A DNA stretch of 64,000 nucleotides from Mariniphaga sp041687255 (lineage in GTDB: Bacteria > Bacteroidota > Bacteroidia > Bacteroidales > Prolixibacteraceae): contig JAWLCL010000003.1 of the NCBI GenBank assembly GCA_041687255.1, forward strand, positions 62,001 through 126,000, read 5' to 3'. Position 1 is the stretch's first letter. Every line of letters starts with the position of its first letter. A program made the position numbers and the translations under genes. The notes under the pieces are model-generated. The model did no database searches, had not been told where the DNA came from, and saw nothing but the letters and a program-made list of their open reading frames with translations. Positions 52,545 through 62,136 of this stretch are shown piece by piece.

Positions 52545-55500
52545 ATGATGAAAACAAAAATCAAACTTAAAATAAATAAGATCATGAGTCGAAAATTAAA
52601 TATAATTCTTTTAATGACAGTACTCAACCTTTTCAATTTTCATGCTCTTTTCGCGCAGGAAATATTGGTATCGGGTACTGTGAAAGATGAAATGGAAGAG
52701 GCCATTCCGGGGGTTACAGTTATTGAAAAAGGAACATCGAATGGTGCTGTTACTGATGCAAACGGCAATTATACAATTCCAGTAACAGGATCATCTTCTG
52801 TTCTGATTTATTCATTTGTTGGTTTGAAAACGCAGGAAATTGAAGTAGGACAAAATCGGAAAATAGATGTTGTACTTGAAGAAGATGTTGTTGGAATGGA
52901 AGAAGTTGTTGTTGTAGGATACGGAACCCAAAAACGTGGTAATATTACAGGAGCAGTTGCTTCAGTAGATCCTGATGTGATTAGGGAAAGGCCCATTACC
53001 AATATTGAGGAAGCATTACAAGGTCAGGTAACTGGTTTATCTGTCAGTTCAACCGGAGGGCAACCGGGTGCAGCAACTAAAATGAGCATCAGGGGCATTA
53101 CCTCAGTGAGCGGAAGCTCACAGCCACTTATTGTAATTGATGGTTTTCCAATTAATGAAGTGTCAACATCAGGAGGTGGAGGTTTGGAAAATTTCTCTGC
53201 ACAAATGAGTTCATTTTCATTCATTAACCCCGATGATATTGAATCGATTGAAGTATTAAAAGATGCTTCTGCCACTGCCATTTATGGTAATCGAGGAGCA
53301 AATGGGGTTATTATGATAACTACTAAAAAAGGCAGGAAAGGAGAATCCGGAATAACATATAATGCGTATTATGGTATTCAAGAGATGCAGAAAAGGATAG
53401 ACATGCTTAGCTTCAAAGACTATGTGACGTTGCAACAAACCCAAAATACAACCAATAGACTTTTTACAGCTGCAGATGGCACTCCTTATCAATTTCCCGA
53501 TGCTGACTTAATGAATGTCAACTGGCAAGATGTAATATTCCGGAGAGGAATAACTCAAAATCATTCATTGTCAATGCAAGGAAAGACAGATAAAACCAGT
53601 TATACGTTTTCAGCTTCATATAATCAAAACAAATCAATTTTGATTGAGACTGATTTTAGAAAATTTACCTCTCGCCTTTCGCTGGATCATCAATTTACCG
53701 ATAACATAATGTTAGGAGCCAGTGTTACTTATAGTAATATAATTAATAACGGAGTTCCTACCGATGGTAGAGAAGGAACCGCTGCAGGAATTGTAATATC
53801 GAGTTTAGTTCAAAAGCCATTTCGGTTAGATAACAATACGCAGGCCCGTTTTAGAAGAGCAGGGGTTCCGCAAGTATTTTTAGATAGCTACCTGGCAAAT
53901 GATAAGAGCAGTCCTGAAAATATTGCTGAAAATACAGACCTTGATAAAAATATCAACCGATACATTGGGAATTTTTATACAAACTTTCAGTTAACCGACT
54001 GGTTATCGTTTAGAACTACTGTAGGATTGGACTTTTACAATCTTAAAAACAACTCGTTTTATTCAAAAAATACTCCATCAGGAGCCCTAAATAATGGATT
54101 GGGAATTGCTGCCAGTATAAATTCAGTAAATATTGTAAATGAAAACTATTTTACGCTCTCGGAAAATTTCGGCAAACACGGAGTTAATGCAGTAGGCGGA
54201 ATTTCTTTTCAAGAATACAATAGTGAATACATTAGGTCGGAAGCCAGAGACTTTAAAAATGAAATACTAGGCTATTATTCTCTTCAGGGAGCATCCCAGT
54301 TTTATTTGACATCTTCTGCTGATGAACTTTTTATGATGTCATATTTAGCGAGATTAAATTACTCATATGATGAGCGTTATCTTGCAACTTTATCCTACAG
54401 GAGAGATGGAACTTCAAGGTTCATTAATGAAAAGTGGGGTGATTTTTATTCGGGCGCTTTAGCATGGAATATTAAGAATGAATCTTTTCTGAAAGAATCA
54501 GACTTTGTTTCCGCATTGAAATTAAGAGCAAGTATCGGGCAAACGGGCAATGCAAATGTGCCTGTTCAAGGTGCATTAATCGATCAAACCTATTCAAACT
54601 ACAGTTTCAACGGGGTTGTAAACAGTGGTGCCAGTCCCCAGAATCTTGAAAACAGAGATCTTTCCTGGGAAACTACCCAGCAAATGAATACAGGTCTTGA
54701 TCTGGGATTATTTAATGGGGCTTTAAGCATTGCGGCAGATTATTATAAAACCAATACAACAGATCTCCTGTTACTAACTCCTGTTTCTATTGCGACTGGA
54801 TTTCCATCAGGATGGTTCAATATAGGTGAAATAGAAAATTCGGGTATTGAATTTTCCATGGGTTATAATTTAGTAACGAATTCAGGATTTGCATGGAATA
54901 CAAAGCTCAATGTAAGTAACACAAAAAATGAAATCAAAGCATTGGGAACAGATGGTGAACCTATTTATATTGATGTTAATTTCGATGCCATCAACACAGA
55001 TGAAGTAATTCTTCAGATTGGGGGTTCGATTAATGATTTGTATGGTTATGAAACAGACGGTATATACTTGCCCAGTGATTTTAATGAAGATGGAACGCCA
55101 AAAGATGGAGTTGCCACTGCAGGCGCCGGCGAACAGCCAGGAGATATAAAATATAAAGATCTGGAAAAAGATGGTACCATAAATGGTTTCGATAGGACTG
55201 TTATTGGAAATACCTTACCTGATGTGTATGGGTCCTGGAGTAATAATTTCTCCTATAAAGGAATAGATCTCGATGTTGTTCTTCAGTATTCATACGGAAA
55301 TGATGTGTTTAATGCCAGCAGGACAAGAATTTCATCATTCCCGGGAGGTAGCCCAAATCAAACAGCAAATTGGGTGGTAAGATGGACTCCTGAAAATTCA
55401 ACCAGTACACAATATGCAAGAGTTCCCTCCTTGAGACCGGCAGACTATTTGATTGAAGATGGCTCTTTTATTCGTGTGCAAACGCTTCGCCTGGGATATA

Positions 55501-55715
55501 ACCTCCCCTCTAAATTAGCTTCTTCACTATATATGAAAAGTACTAAAATTTATGTTGCGGCAAACAACCTTGCCATATTTACGAACTATTCCGGATATGA
55601 CCCTGAAGTAACCTCAAATCAGGTTGATTACAGATATCCATTTGTTCAGGGTTTTGATTATGGTGGATTTCCACGAGCTACAACATATATGGTTGGTATC
55701 GAAATTCAATTTTAA
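52545..55715 (+). CDS. SusC-like TonB-dependent transporter
   Basis: The protein has 1056 residues. The signal peptide is best read from the ATG at 52584 (MSRKLNIILLMTVLNLF, LFAQ). A carboxypeptidase-regulatory-like domain (VSGTVKDEMEEAIPGVTVI), a TonB box region (EEVVVVGYGTQKRGNITGAV), a plug domain (RPITNIEEALQGQVTGL) and a 22-strand barrel ending in MVGIEIQF follow. It imports oligosaccharides across the outer membrane with its SusD partner, powered by TonB. The first ATG follows the stop of the PKD gene directly. Confidence 0.96.
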   Translation: MMKTKIKLKINKIMSRKLNIILLMTVLNLFNFHALFAQEILVSGTVKDEMEEAIPGVTVIEKGTSNGAVTDANGNYTIPVTGSSSVLIYSFVGLKTQEIEVGQNRKIDVVLEEDVVGMEEVVVVGYGTQKRGNITGAVASVDPDVIRERPITNIEEALQGQVTGLSVSSTGGQPGAATKMSIRGITSVSGSSQPLIVIDGFPINEVSTSGGGGLENFSAQMSSFSFINPDDIESIEVLKDASATAIYGNRGANGVIMITTKKGRKGESGITYNAYYGIQEMQKRIDMLSFKDYVTLQQTQNTTNRLFTAADGTPYQFPDADLMNVNWQDVIFRRGITQNHSLSMQGKTDKTSYTFSASYNQNKSILIETDFRKFTSRLSLDHQFTDNIMLGASVTYSNIINNGVPTDGREGTAAGIVISSLVQKPFRLDNNTQARFRRAGVPQVFLDSYLANDKSSPENIAENTDLDKNINRYIGNFYTNFQLTDWLSFRTTVGLDFYNLKNNSFYSKNTPSGALNNGLGIAASINSVNIVNENYFTLSENFGKHGVNAVGGISFQEYNSEYIRSEARDFKNEILGYYSLQGASQFYLTSSADELFMMSYLARLNYSYDERYLATLSYRRDGTSRFINEKWGDFYSGALAWNIKNESFLKESDFVSALKLRASIGQTGNANVPVQGALIDQTYSNYSFNGVVNSGASPQNLENRDLSWETTQQMNTGLDLGLFNGALSIAADYYKTNTTDLLLLTPVSIATGFPSGWFNIGEIENSGIEFSMGYNLVTNSGFAWNTKLNVSNTKNEIKALGTDGEPIYIDVNFDAINTDEVILQIGGSINDLYGYETDGIYLPSDFNEDGTPKDGVATAGAGEQPGDIKYKDLEKDGTINGFDRTVIGNTLPDVYGSWSNNFSYKGIDLDVVLQYSYGNDVFNASRTRISSFPGGSPNQTANWVVRWTPENSTSTQYARVPSLRPADYLIEDGSFIRVQTLRLGYNLPSKLASSLYMKSTKIYVAANNLAIFTNYSGYDPEVTSNQVDYRYPFVQGFDYGGFPRATTYMVGIEIQF

Positions 55716-55733
55716 TAAATAAATTACATCAAA

Positions 55734-57230
55734 ATGAAAAATATAGTTTCGATTATTATTATAATTCTCTTGTTCTCAGCGTGTGAGGATGAACTGGATA
55801 TTGCTCCTAAAAGCAACCTGGAATTAGGAAATTTCTTTGCAACTGTTGAAGATTTTAATTTAGCTCTTACAGGATGCTATGATCCAATTGGTGTGCATTT
55901 CGGCGATGGGGGTTTTGGTACTTACTTTAAGGGTCTCATGATGATGGGACGTGCTGGTACTGATGAAATGTATGTTAATCAAGGCTTCTGGGATGCAACA
56001 GGTAAGGAAATCGGAAATTATACCTATTCGGCCTTCTCCAGAATTCCAAATTCTGTTTGGCAATATCAATATAAAGGTATATCGCGATGTAATGTTGTAA
56101 TTGGTAAAATTAAAGATACAGATGTGGAGATGCCTGAAGCAACAAAAAACAGAATTCTTGGTGAAGCAAGTTTTTTAAGAGCATTCTATTATTTCCAGTT
56201 AGCACGGTTCTATGGTGGTGTACCATTAATAACCGAAAATACAAACTTAAATGAGTTTAGAAATATCAGAAGTTCTTTAGCAGAAACATATGAAATGATA
56301 GTTGCTGATCTTAAAGTTGCAGAAGAAAACATTCCGGCAATTAATGAACCAGGCAGAGCCAGTAAATATGCAGTAAAGTCATATTTGGCAAAGGTATATT
56401 TGCAAATGGCCGGTGAGCCATTAAAGGATGCAACTGCAGCAGCAAAAGCAGCCAGCTATGCAAAAGACGTTATTGATAACGGACCTTATGATCTGGAACT
56501 TAATTATGAAGATATCTTTAAACTGGAAAATGAACATGGTAAAGAATATATCTTCAGTGTGGAATTTTTGGCAACAGACAATGAAGGAGGGCAAGTAGGA
56601 ACATGGGATGGACCTCAGGGGAATTACACACATACTATAGCCTATTCAATCACCCGTGCTATGCCCGAACTTTATAATTCATATGCAGAGGGAGATAAAA
56701 GAAGAGATTATAATATTGCAGATTACCTTGTAATCGATGCACAGGGGAATACCACTCCTACAAACGATGGTATCTACTGCGCCTATAAATGGCGCCATGA
56801 TCCCAATCCGGAAACAAGGGGGTATGCAACGGAATGGCAATCACCATTTAATTTCCCGCTTACCCGGTTTGCAGATGTATTGTTGGTTTATGCCGAAGCT
56901 CAATGCCGCGCTGATGGCAGTCCTAACAGCGATGCGTATAATGCAATTAACAGAGTTCGCGCCCGGGCGGGACTAGAAGGGGTTAGTGGACTTTCTGGTT
57001 CAGAGTTTTTGCAGGCAGTTCTTGATGAAAGAAAATGGGAACTTTGTTTTGAAGGACATCGTTGGTTTGACCTGGTGCGCTATGGAAAATTAGTTGAACT
57101 AGTTCGGGCATCTACATTAGGTAACCCTATTGCTGCTGCAAACATCAGAGATCATCATGTATTCTTCCCAATTCCCGACAGGGAAATACAGGTAAGTGGC
57201 GGTGACCTGGAACAAAACTCAGGTTATTAA
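55734..57230 (+). CDS. SusD-like glycan-binding lipoprotein
   Basis: The protein has 498 residues. The lipobox is IIILLFSAC (Cys at 17), followed by EDELDI. SusD landmarks are SNLELGNFFATVEDF, ILGEASFLRAFYYFQLARFYGGVP (shortened FLRAFYYFQLARFYGG), ELCFEGHRWFDLVRYG and the C-terminal FFPIPDREIQVSGG. It closes over SusC and binds the glycan. Its stop is followed by an intrinsic terminator, so the first transcript may end here. Confidence 0.96.
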   Translation: MKNIVSIIIIILLFSACEDELDIAPKSNLELGNFFATVEDFNLALTGCYDPIGVHFGDGGFGTYFKGLMMMGRAGTDEMYVNQGFWDATGKEIGNYTYSAFSRIPNSVWQYQYKGISRCNVVIGKIKDTDVEMPEATKNRILGEASFLRAFYYFQLARFYGGVPLITENTNLNEFRNIRSSLAETYEMIVADLKVAEENIPAINEPGRASKYAVKSYLAKVYLQMAGEPLKDATAAAKAASYAKDVIDNGPYDLELNYEDIFKLENEHGKEYIFSVEFLATDNEGGQVGTWDGPQGNYTHTIAYSITRAMPELYNSYAEGDKRRDYNIADYLVIDAQGNTTPTNDGIYCAYKWRHDPNPETRGYATEWQSPFNFPLTRFADVLLVYAEAQCRADGSPNSDAYNAINRVRARAGLEGVSGLSGSEFLQAVLDERKWELCFEGHRWFDLVRYGKLVELVRASTLGNPIAAANIRDHHVFFPIPDREIQVSGGDLEQNSGY

Positions 57231-57258
57231 TTCGATAGTTCTTAGTTTAGTTTGAAGG

Positions 57259-57286
57259 AAAAGGGAATGTTCCCTTTTCTTTTTTT
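57259..57286 (+). terminator. Intrinsic terminator after susD
   Basis: AAAAGGGA (57259-57266) pairs with TCCCTTTT (57271-57278) around ATGT and is followed by seven T. It lies inside the first codons of the longest reading of the next gene, so that gene must start later, at 57300. Confidence 0.8.
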
Positions 57287-57299
57287 AATTAATGGTTTA

Positions 57300-58865
57300 A
57301 TGGACAATACAGGTAAAATAGTTCTCGTCGCACTTTTATTTTTTTTTGTTTCTATAGGAATTACTTATGGACAATGGTCTGTAGAACTTACACAAGCAGA
57401 AAAGGTAGAAAATACAATTGGTTACCCGCTTTATAAATGGTATCCGGATGGACACATAAGTATAGTTCCTGATGAAGAAGGATACATTATGTTCTGGGCA
57501 GAATTTCAATCTCACAGAAGTGTGGGGCCATCTCAATTTGTTGAGGAACAGAAAGAGTTTTCACCCGGGAATGCTGTATTTGGCGGGAGGGGGAATTTTG
57601 ATTCTTGGGACAATGGAGGTTCCTGGTTAATGTCAGTATTTCGGCAGAATAGTAAAAATTTTGTAGGATTTTACCATGCGGAAGACCACTGGTATCCGCA
57701 TACAACAAACGATATTGCCTGGAAATCACTGGCAGTAACTTACTCGTCAGACGAAGGAAAAACATGGAATGCTGGAAACCAGATTATAACAAGCCCTGCA
57801 CCAAAACCTGCAACCCCGGCATGGGGAGGCTCCGGAGACTGTTGTGTGGTATGGGATCATCTCAACAACCGATGGATGTGTTATTACCAGGAGCATAGCA
57901 TTTTAATGGCTGTCTCTGCCGACCCGAACGGAGCACCTGGAACCTGGAAGAAATATTACAATGGAGCCTTCACAGAAGACGGATTGGGAGGGCAACATAC
58001 AAAATTACCTGGTCTTGAAAATGCACCGGGTGGGAATCCTTCGGTTCATTGGAATACTTACCTAAAAAAATGGGTAATGGTATGGCATGGGTGGTCTCCC
58101 CCAAAAATTTATGTATCTGTTAGTGAAGATGGAGTTCATTGGGAAGAACCTAAAAGTATTATCGTTTCTTCCATCTCAGGAAGAGCCTGGTACCCGACAA
58201 TAATTGGCAATACGGATGTGGAGGCAGGGCAAATAGCAAAAATCTACTACGCAGATATTGCTGGTGATTTTTCATACAGAAATTTTGAAACCCGCACAAT
58301 AACCTTTTTTGATTCAACCAATATATCATCGGCAATTGCTCAAATCGACCAGCCAATTGATAATTATGAGGTATCATTTCCAAATGAAATAGTAGAAATT
58401 AAAGCAAGTGTAAGTAACATTAAAGCGACAATTGAAAAGGCTGAATTTTATGCTGGTGGTACACTCATTGGTTCTGATAACTCCTTCCCATATCAATTCA
58501 AGTGGCAGCCTGACGCAACCAATGCAGCCCAATCATTAAAAGTTGTATTCACCGACACTGAAGGGGCTAAAATCGAATCAAAAGACATAACAATAAAATT
58601 TGGTTATTATGTGGGGACTAATACTTTTCTGAAAAATGACTTTACAATACACCCCTCTCCCTGCAGAGACTTTGTTAGTTTATCAGGGTTGCCTGATGGA
58701 GAAAAAGAAATCTCAATATTTAACACCAGTCAACAGTTGGTTTATAAAGTCACTTCGTCCGAAACAAATCCCAGGATTGATACGAAGAGTTATATGCCAG
58801 GGGTTTATTTTGTAAATGTAATGATTGAAGATAAATACTTTCAGAATAGAATTATTAAATTTTAG
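57300..58865 (+). CDS. T9SS-tailed five-bladed-propeller protein, possible glycosidase
   Basis: The protein has 521 residues from the ATG at 57300, where a signal peptide begins (KIVLVALLFFFVSIGITYGQ). Residues 20-345 look like a GH43/GH32-type propeller (VVWDHLNNRWMCYYQEHSI, GGNPSVHWNTYLKKWVMVWHG, shortened HWNTYLKKWVMVWHG, ISGRAWYPTIIG). Then an Ig-like domain (about 365-440) and a Por-type sorting tail (FTIHPSPCRDFVSLSGLP ... GVYFVNVMIEDKYFQNRIIKF, landmarks HPSPCRDFVSL and GVYFVNV). The tail directs it through the type IX system to the surface or outside. Catalytic residues were not identified, so glycosidase activity is only likely. Confidence 0.75.
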   Translation: MDNTGKIVLVALLFFFVSIGITYGQWSVELTQAEKVENTIGYPLYKWYPDGHISIVPDEEGYIMFWAEFQSHRSVGPSQFVEEQKEFSPGNAVFGGRGNFDSWDNGGSWLMSVFRQNSKNFVGFYHAEDHWYPHTTNDIAWKSLAVTYSSDEGKTWNAGNQIITSPAPKPATPAWGGSGDCCVVWDHLNNRWMCYYQEHSILMAVSADPNGAPGTWKKYYNGAFTEDGLGGQHTKLPGLENAPGGNPSVHWNTYLKKWVMVWHGWSPPKIYVSVSEDGVHWEEPKSIIVSSISGRAWYPTIIGNTDVEAGQIAKIYYADIAGDFSYRNFETRTITFFDSTNISSAIAQIDQPIDNYEVSFPNEIVEIKASVSNIKATIEKAEFYAGGTLIGSDNSFPYQFKWQPDATNAAQSLKVVFTDTEGAKIESKDITIKFGYYVGTNTFLKNDFTIHPSPCRDFVSLSGLPDGEKEISIFNTSQQLVYKVTSSETNPRIDTKSYMPGVYFVNVMIEDKYFQNRIIKF

Positions 58866-59066
58866 GAAGGTCAATTCAGTAAGCCGTGAAGACTGATTCT
58901 GTTGGACGTTTTCATTCTTGATTTAAGTGCAGCAGTTGTTCAGTATGATGGAACTGAAATTTGGCAGACCGTCAATAATGGAGTGTTTATTTTAGATAAG
59001 GGCTGCAGGAAGCAGGTGGTCATATTTACTCAAAAGCAGACCTTGAATCAAAAAAATATATAAAAC

Positions 59067-60482
59067 ATGAAAAAGATAAATTTAATATTTTTGTTTATAA
59101 TCTTTGCCTTGCTTTTGATGAACTTTGCCCAGGCAGAGGTAAAACTACCCGCAATTGTGTCATCAAATATGGTTTTACAGCGTAATACAACCATAAATCT
59201 TTGGGGCTGGGCCGATGCAAATGAGAAAATTACCATTGAGGCCTCATGGCTGGAACAGGTACTTTATGTTGAAGCTGATGATAAGGGAAACTGGAGTGTT
59301 CAGGTAAAAACCACCAGCTGTAAAAAGCCACAAACTATAAAACTTGAAAGCGAAGCCACCAAAATTCTATTGGAGAATGTTCTGTTTGGGGAAGTATGGC
59401 TATGTTCAGGTCAGTCAAATATGGAAATGCCTGTCAAGGGTTATACTAATCAGCCTGTTAATGGAAGTCAGGAAGCTATTCTGAATTCTACAAATGATCA
59501 TATCCGGTTGTTTACGGTGAAACGAAATGCAAGTCTTATTCCTCTGGATGATGTTTCAGGTGAATGGTTGGTTGCCAATCCTCAGTCTGTTAATGATTTT
59601 AGTGCAGCAGGCTATTTTTTTGGAAAAAAACTTAATGCTTTATTAGACATACCAATAGGTTTAATTCATACATCGTGGGGTGCTTCAAAAGTTGAAGCCT
59701 GGATGGACGAAGAAACCCTTTCCGAATTTAAGGAAACAGAAATAGCTAAAGAAATTCCAAAAGAATATCCACAGCATTCCCCTGCCTTGTTATACAAAGG
59801 TATGCTGCATCCCTTGCAACACTATTCAGTAAAAGGAGTTGTCTGGTATCAGGGAGAATCCAATATAACAAAGGCAGATGAATATTTAAAGCTATTCCCT
59901 GCCATGATAAAACAATGGCGGGATCAATGGCAGCAAGAGAAGCTCCCGTTTTATTTTGTTCAGATAGCCCCGTTTAAATATTGGGGAGACAATCCGGTTT
60001 ATTTGCGGGAAGCACAGTTAAAATGTATGCAAAGCATTGAAAACACCGGAATGGTAGTAACACTTGATATTGGAGATTGTGATTATATTCATCCTCCTGA
60101 AAAACGCATTGTAGGTGATCGGCTGGCATATTGGGCGCTGGCAAAAGACTATGGTTTTGAAGGAATTGCCTATAGCGGGCCTGTTTATAAAGATTTTAAG
60201 ATTACCCAGGACGGAAAAATCAACTTGTTTTTTGATTATTGTCCTAATGGATTGTCAGCCTTTGGTATGGCATTATCAGGATTTGAAATTGCCGGCAATG
60301 ATAAAATATTTCACCCGGCAACAGCAACGATAAACGAAAATAAAACGGTTACCGTTTTTTCAGAAGAAGTGGCCAATCCTGTTGCCGCCCGATATGCTTT
60401 TATTCATTGTCCCGCAGGAACATTGTTTAACACAGAGGGCCTTCCTGCATCTCCTTTCAGAACAGATAACTGGGACGAATAG
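59067..60482 (+). CDS. Sialate O-acetylesterase-like SGNH hydrolase
   Basis: The protein has 471 residues. A signal peptide (LIFLFIIFALLLMNFAQA) is followed by the SGNH-type catalytic motif VWLCSGQSNMEMPVKG (Ser about residue 116), GLIHTSWGASKVEAW, VVWYQGESN and LDIGDCDYIHPPEK, the last holding the probable Asp-His pair. Family members remove O-acetyl groups from sialic acids or from plant and algal sugars. In this locus it would strip acetyl groups that block the glycosidases. The 200-base gap before it has nothing clear. Confidence 0.87.
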   Translation: MKKINLIFLFIIFALLLMNFAQAEVKLPAIVSSNMVLQRNTTINLWGWADANEKITIEASWLEQVLYVEADDKGNWSVQVKTTSCKKPQTIKLESEATKILLENVLFGEVWLCSGQSNMEMPVKGYTNQPVNGSQEAILNSTNDHIRLFTVKRNASLIPLDDVSGEWLVANPQSVNDFSAAGYFFGKKLNALLDIPIGLIHTSWGASKVEAWMDEETLSEFKETEIAKEIPKEYPQHSPALLYKGMLHPLQHYSVKGVVWYQGESNITKADEYLKLFPAMIKQWRDQWQQEKLPFYFVQIAPFKYWGDNPVYLREAQLKCMQSIENTGMVVTLDIGDCDYIHPPEKRIVGDRLAYWALAKDYGFEGIAYSGPVYKDFKITQDGKINLFFDYCPNGLSAFGMALSGFEIAGNDKIFHPATATINENKTVTVFSEEVANPVAARYAFIHCPAGTLFNTEGLPASPFRTDNWDE

Positions 60483-60563
60483 AACAGATAAAAAGTAAAA
60501 AATTAAAGATAAGTGGCGTTAAATTTATGGTTTCAGGTGTTTAATTTTAAAAACCACACTGCA

Positions 60564-62024
60564 ATGAAAAGAAAGTTTATTTCACATTTTTTATTTAGCA
60601 TTCTATTTCTGTTGGTGGCTCCGCACAATAAGGCCTTTTCCACGAATGGTCAGCGTATAGTCATTTATCCTGCACCTTCAAATGAAATTCTTTCGAAAGA
60701 CTATTCATTGGAGGTAAACGGTAAACCTGTTGACATTTATCTGGCTAAAATTGCTGAAGTAGAAAACCGCCCCGACTGGACCCTAAATCCGGAAAATGTG
60801 GGCGGTCCTTATTCTTTCAGCTATTTTGATATCTCGGGAGAAATTACGATTAAGGTAACCTCTCATAAAAAACCACTTGACAGATTGGTGATTCGACCGG
60901 TATCGGCTGGAATTTATCCTAAAGTAGAAGGAAATACATTAACCTTTACGATTACCAAACCATGCAAACTTTCCATAGAGCCTGAAGGAAGGATTGAGCC
61001 TCTTCTAATTTTTGCAAATGCACCTGAAGTCAATCCACCGAAACATGATGGCCCTGGTGTAATATACTTTGGTCCCGGAATACATAAACCTGAAAAAATC
61101 AAACTTTCCTCTGGTCAAACGCTATATATAGCCGGTGGTGCTATTGTTAAAGGCGGAGTGGATGTTTCCGGCGATAATATAAAAATCATGGGAAGAGGAA
61201 TTCTCTGCGGTAACGACTGGCCCTGGCGAAATGGACCTGGATCGATGATTCGCATGAGCGAAGCTAAAAATGTTTCAGTTGAAGGAATCATCCTGAGGGG
61301 GTCGTGGGGCTGGACAATTCCCATATACAACAGCGATTCTGTTTCTATTACAAATATAAAGCTCGTTTGCAGCAGAAATCCGAATGATGATGGTATCAAT
61401 CCCTGTAACTCGCAACGAGTATATATTCGGGATTGTTTTATCCGCACTGACGATGACTGCATTGCAATGAAAGGAATTCGATTTGGATCGGTTAATGATA
61501 ACGTTGAAAATATTACGGTAGAAAACTGCCTGCTTTGGGCAGACCGGGCTCGTATTTTCCTGCTGGGTCACGAAAGCCGGGCAAAATATATGAGGCATAT
61601 TGTCCTTCGCAACCTCGATATTTTGCATTTCAATATGACACCTTTTCTTTTTGAACCCGGGGAGGAGATGTCAATTGAAGATGTAACTGTGGAAAATGTT
61701 ACAGCTTATGCTGATTATCCCGAACAAAGCGGAGCACAGGACTTTGATTTAATACGTCTGAGACCTACTGTTAACCAATACATGAAAAATGAGGTTCCTG
61801 GAAAGATTAAGAATGTCCATTTTAAAAACATAACATTGACAGGTGCAGAAAAAGAAGGATGGTATCCGATATGGATTAAAGGTGCCGATGCAGAACACAT
61901 GGTTTCTGATGTGACCTTTGAGAACATTACATGGTTCAACCAACTGTTAAATGAAAATTCCCCCCAGGTGAAAATTGAAGAAAATACTAAAAATATCCGG
62001 TTTATCAATTTGCAGAACAAATGA
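60564..62024 (+). CDS. GH28-like right-handed beta-helix glycosidase
   Basis: The protein has 486 residues from the ATG at 60564 (KRKFISHFLFSILFLLVAP signal); the in-frame ATG at 60513 adds 17 unlikely residues. An N-terminal beta-sandwich is followed by a beta-helix with the acidic catalytic pattern NPNDDGINPCNSQRVYI and CFIRTDDDCIAMKG, as in GH28/GH49-type enzymes, where the two Asp-rich turns act as acid and nucleophile helper. It likely cuts uronic-acid- or galactose-rich backbones. Together with GH110 and the esterase this fits a decorated galactan or pectin-like glycan. Confidence 0.8.
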   Translation: MKRKFISHFLFSILFLLVAPHNKAFSTNGQRIVIYPAPSNEILSKDYSLEVNGKPVDIYLAKIAEVENRPDWTLNPENVGGPYSFSYFDISGEITIKVTSHKKPLDRLVIRPVSAGIYPKVEGNTLTFTITKPCKLSIEPEGRIEPLLIFANAPEVNPPKHDGPGVIYFGPGIHKPEKIKLSSGQTLYIAGGAIVKGGVDVSGDNIKIMGRGILCGNDWPWRNGPGSMIRMSEAKNVSVEGIILRGSWGWTIPIYNSDSVSITNIKLVCSRNPNDDGINPCNSQRVYIRDCFIRTDDDCIAMKGIRFGSVNDNVENITVENCLLWADRARIFLLGHESRAKYMRHIVLRNLDILHFNMTPFLFEPGEEMSIEDVTVENVTAYADYPEQSGAQDFDLIRLRPTVNQYMKNEVPGKIKNVHFKNITLTGAEKEGWYPIWIKGADAEHMVSDVTFENITWFNQLLNENSPQVKIEENTKNIRFINLQNK

Positions 62025-62136
62025 CATATGAGATCTCGTCAAACATGGAAGGCTGCCAAAAAGAAATCAAAGGATTGAATTTCCAAAAAAGAGGAAAATT
62101 AAAAATAGGATTAATCAAAATCTAAGGATAAAACTT

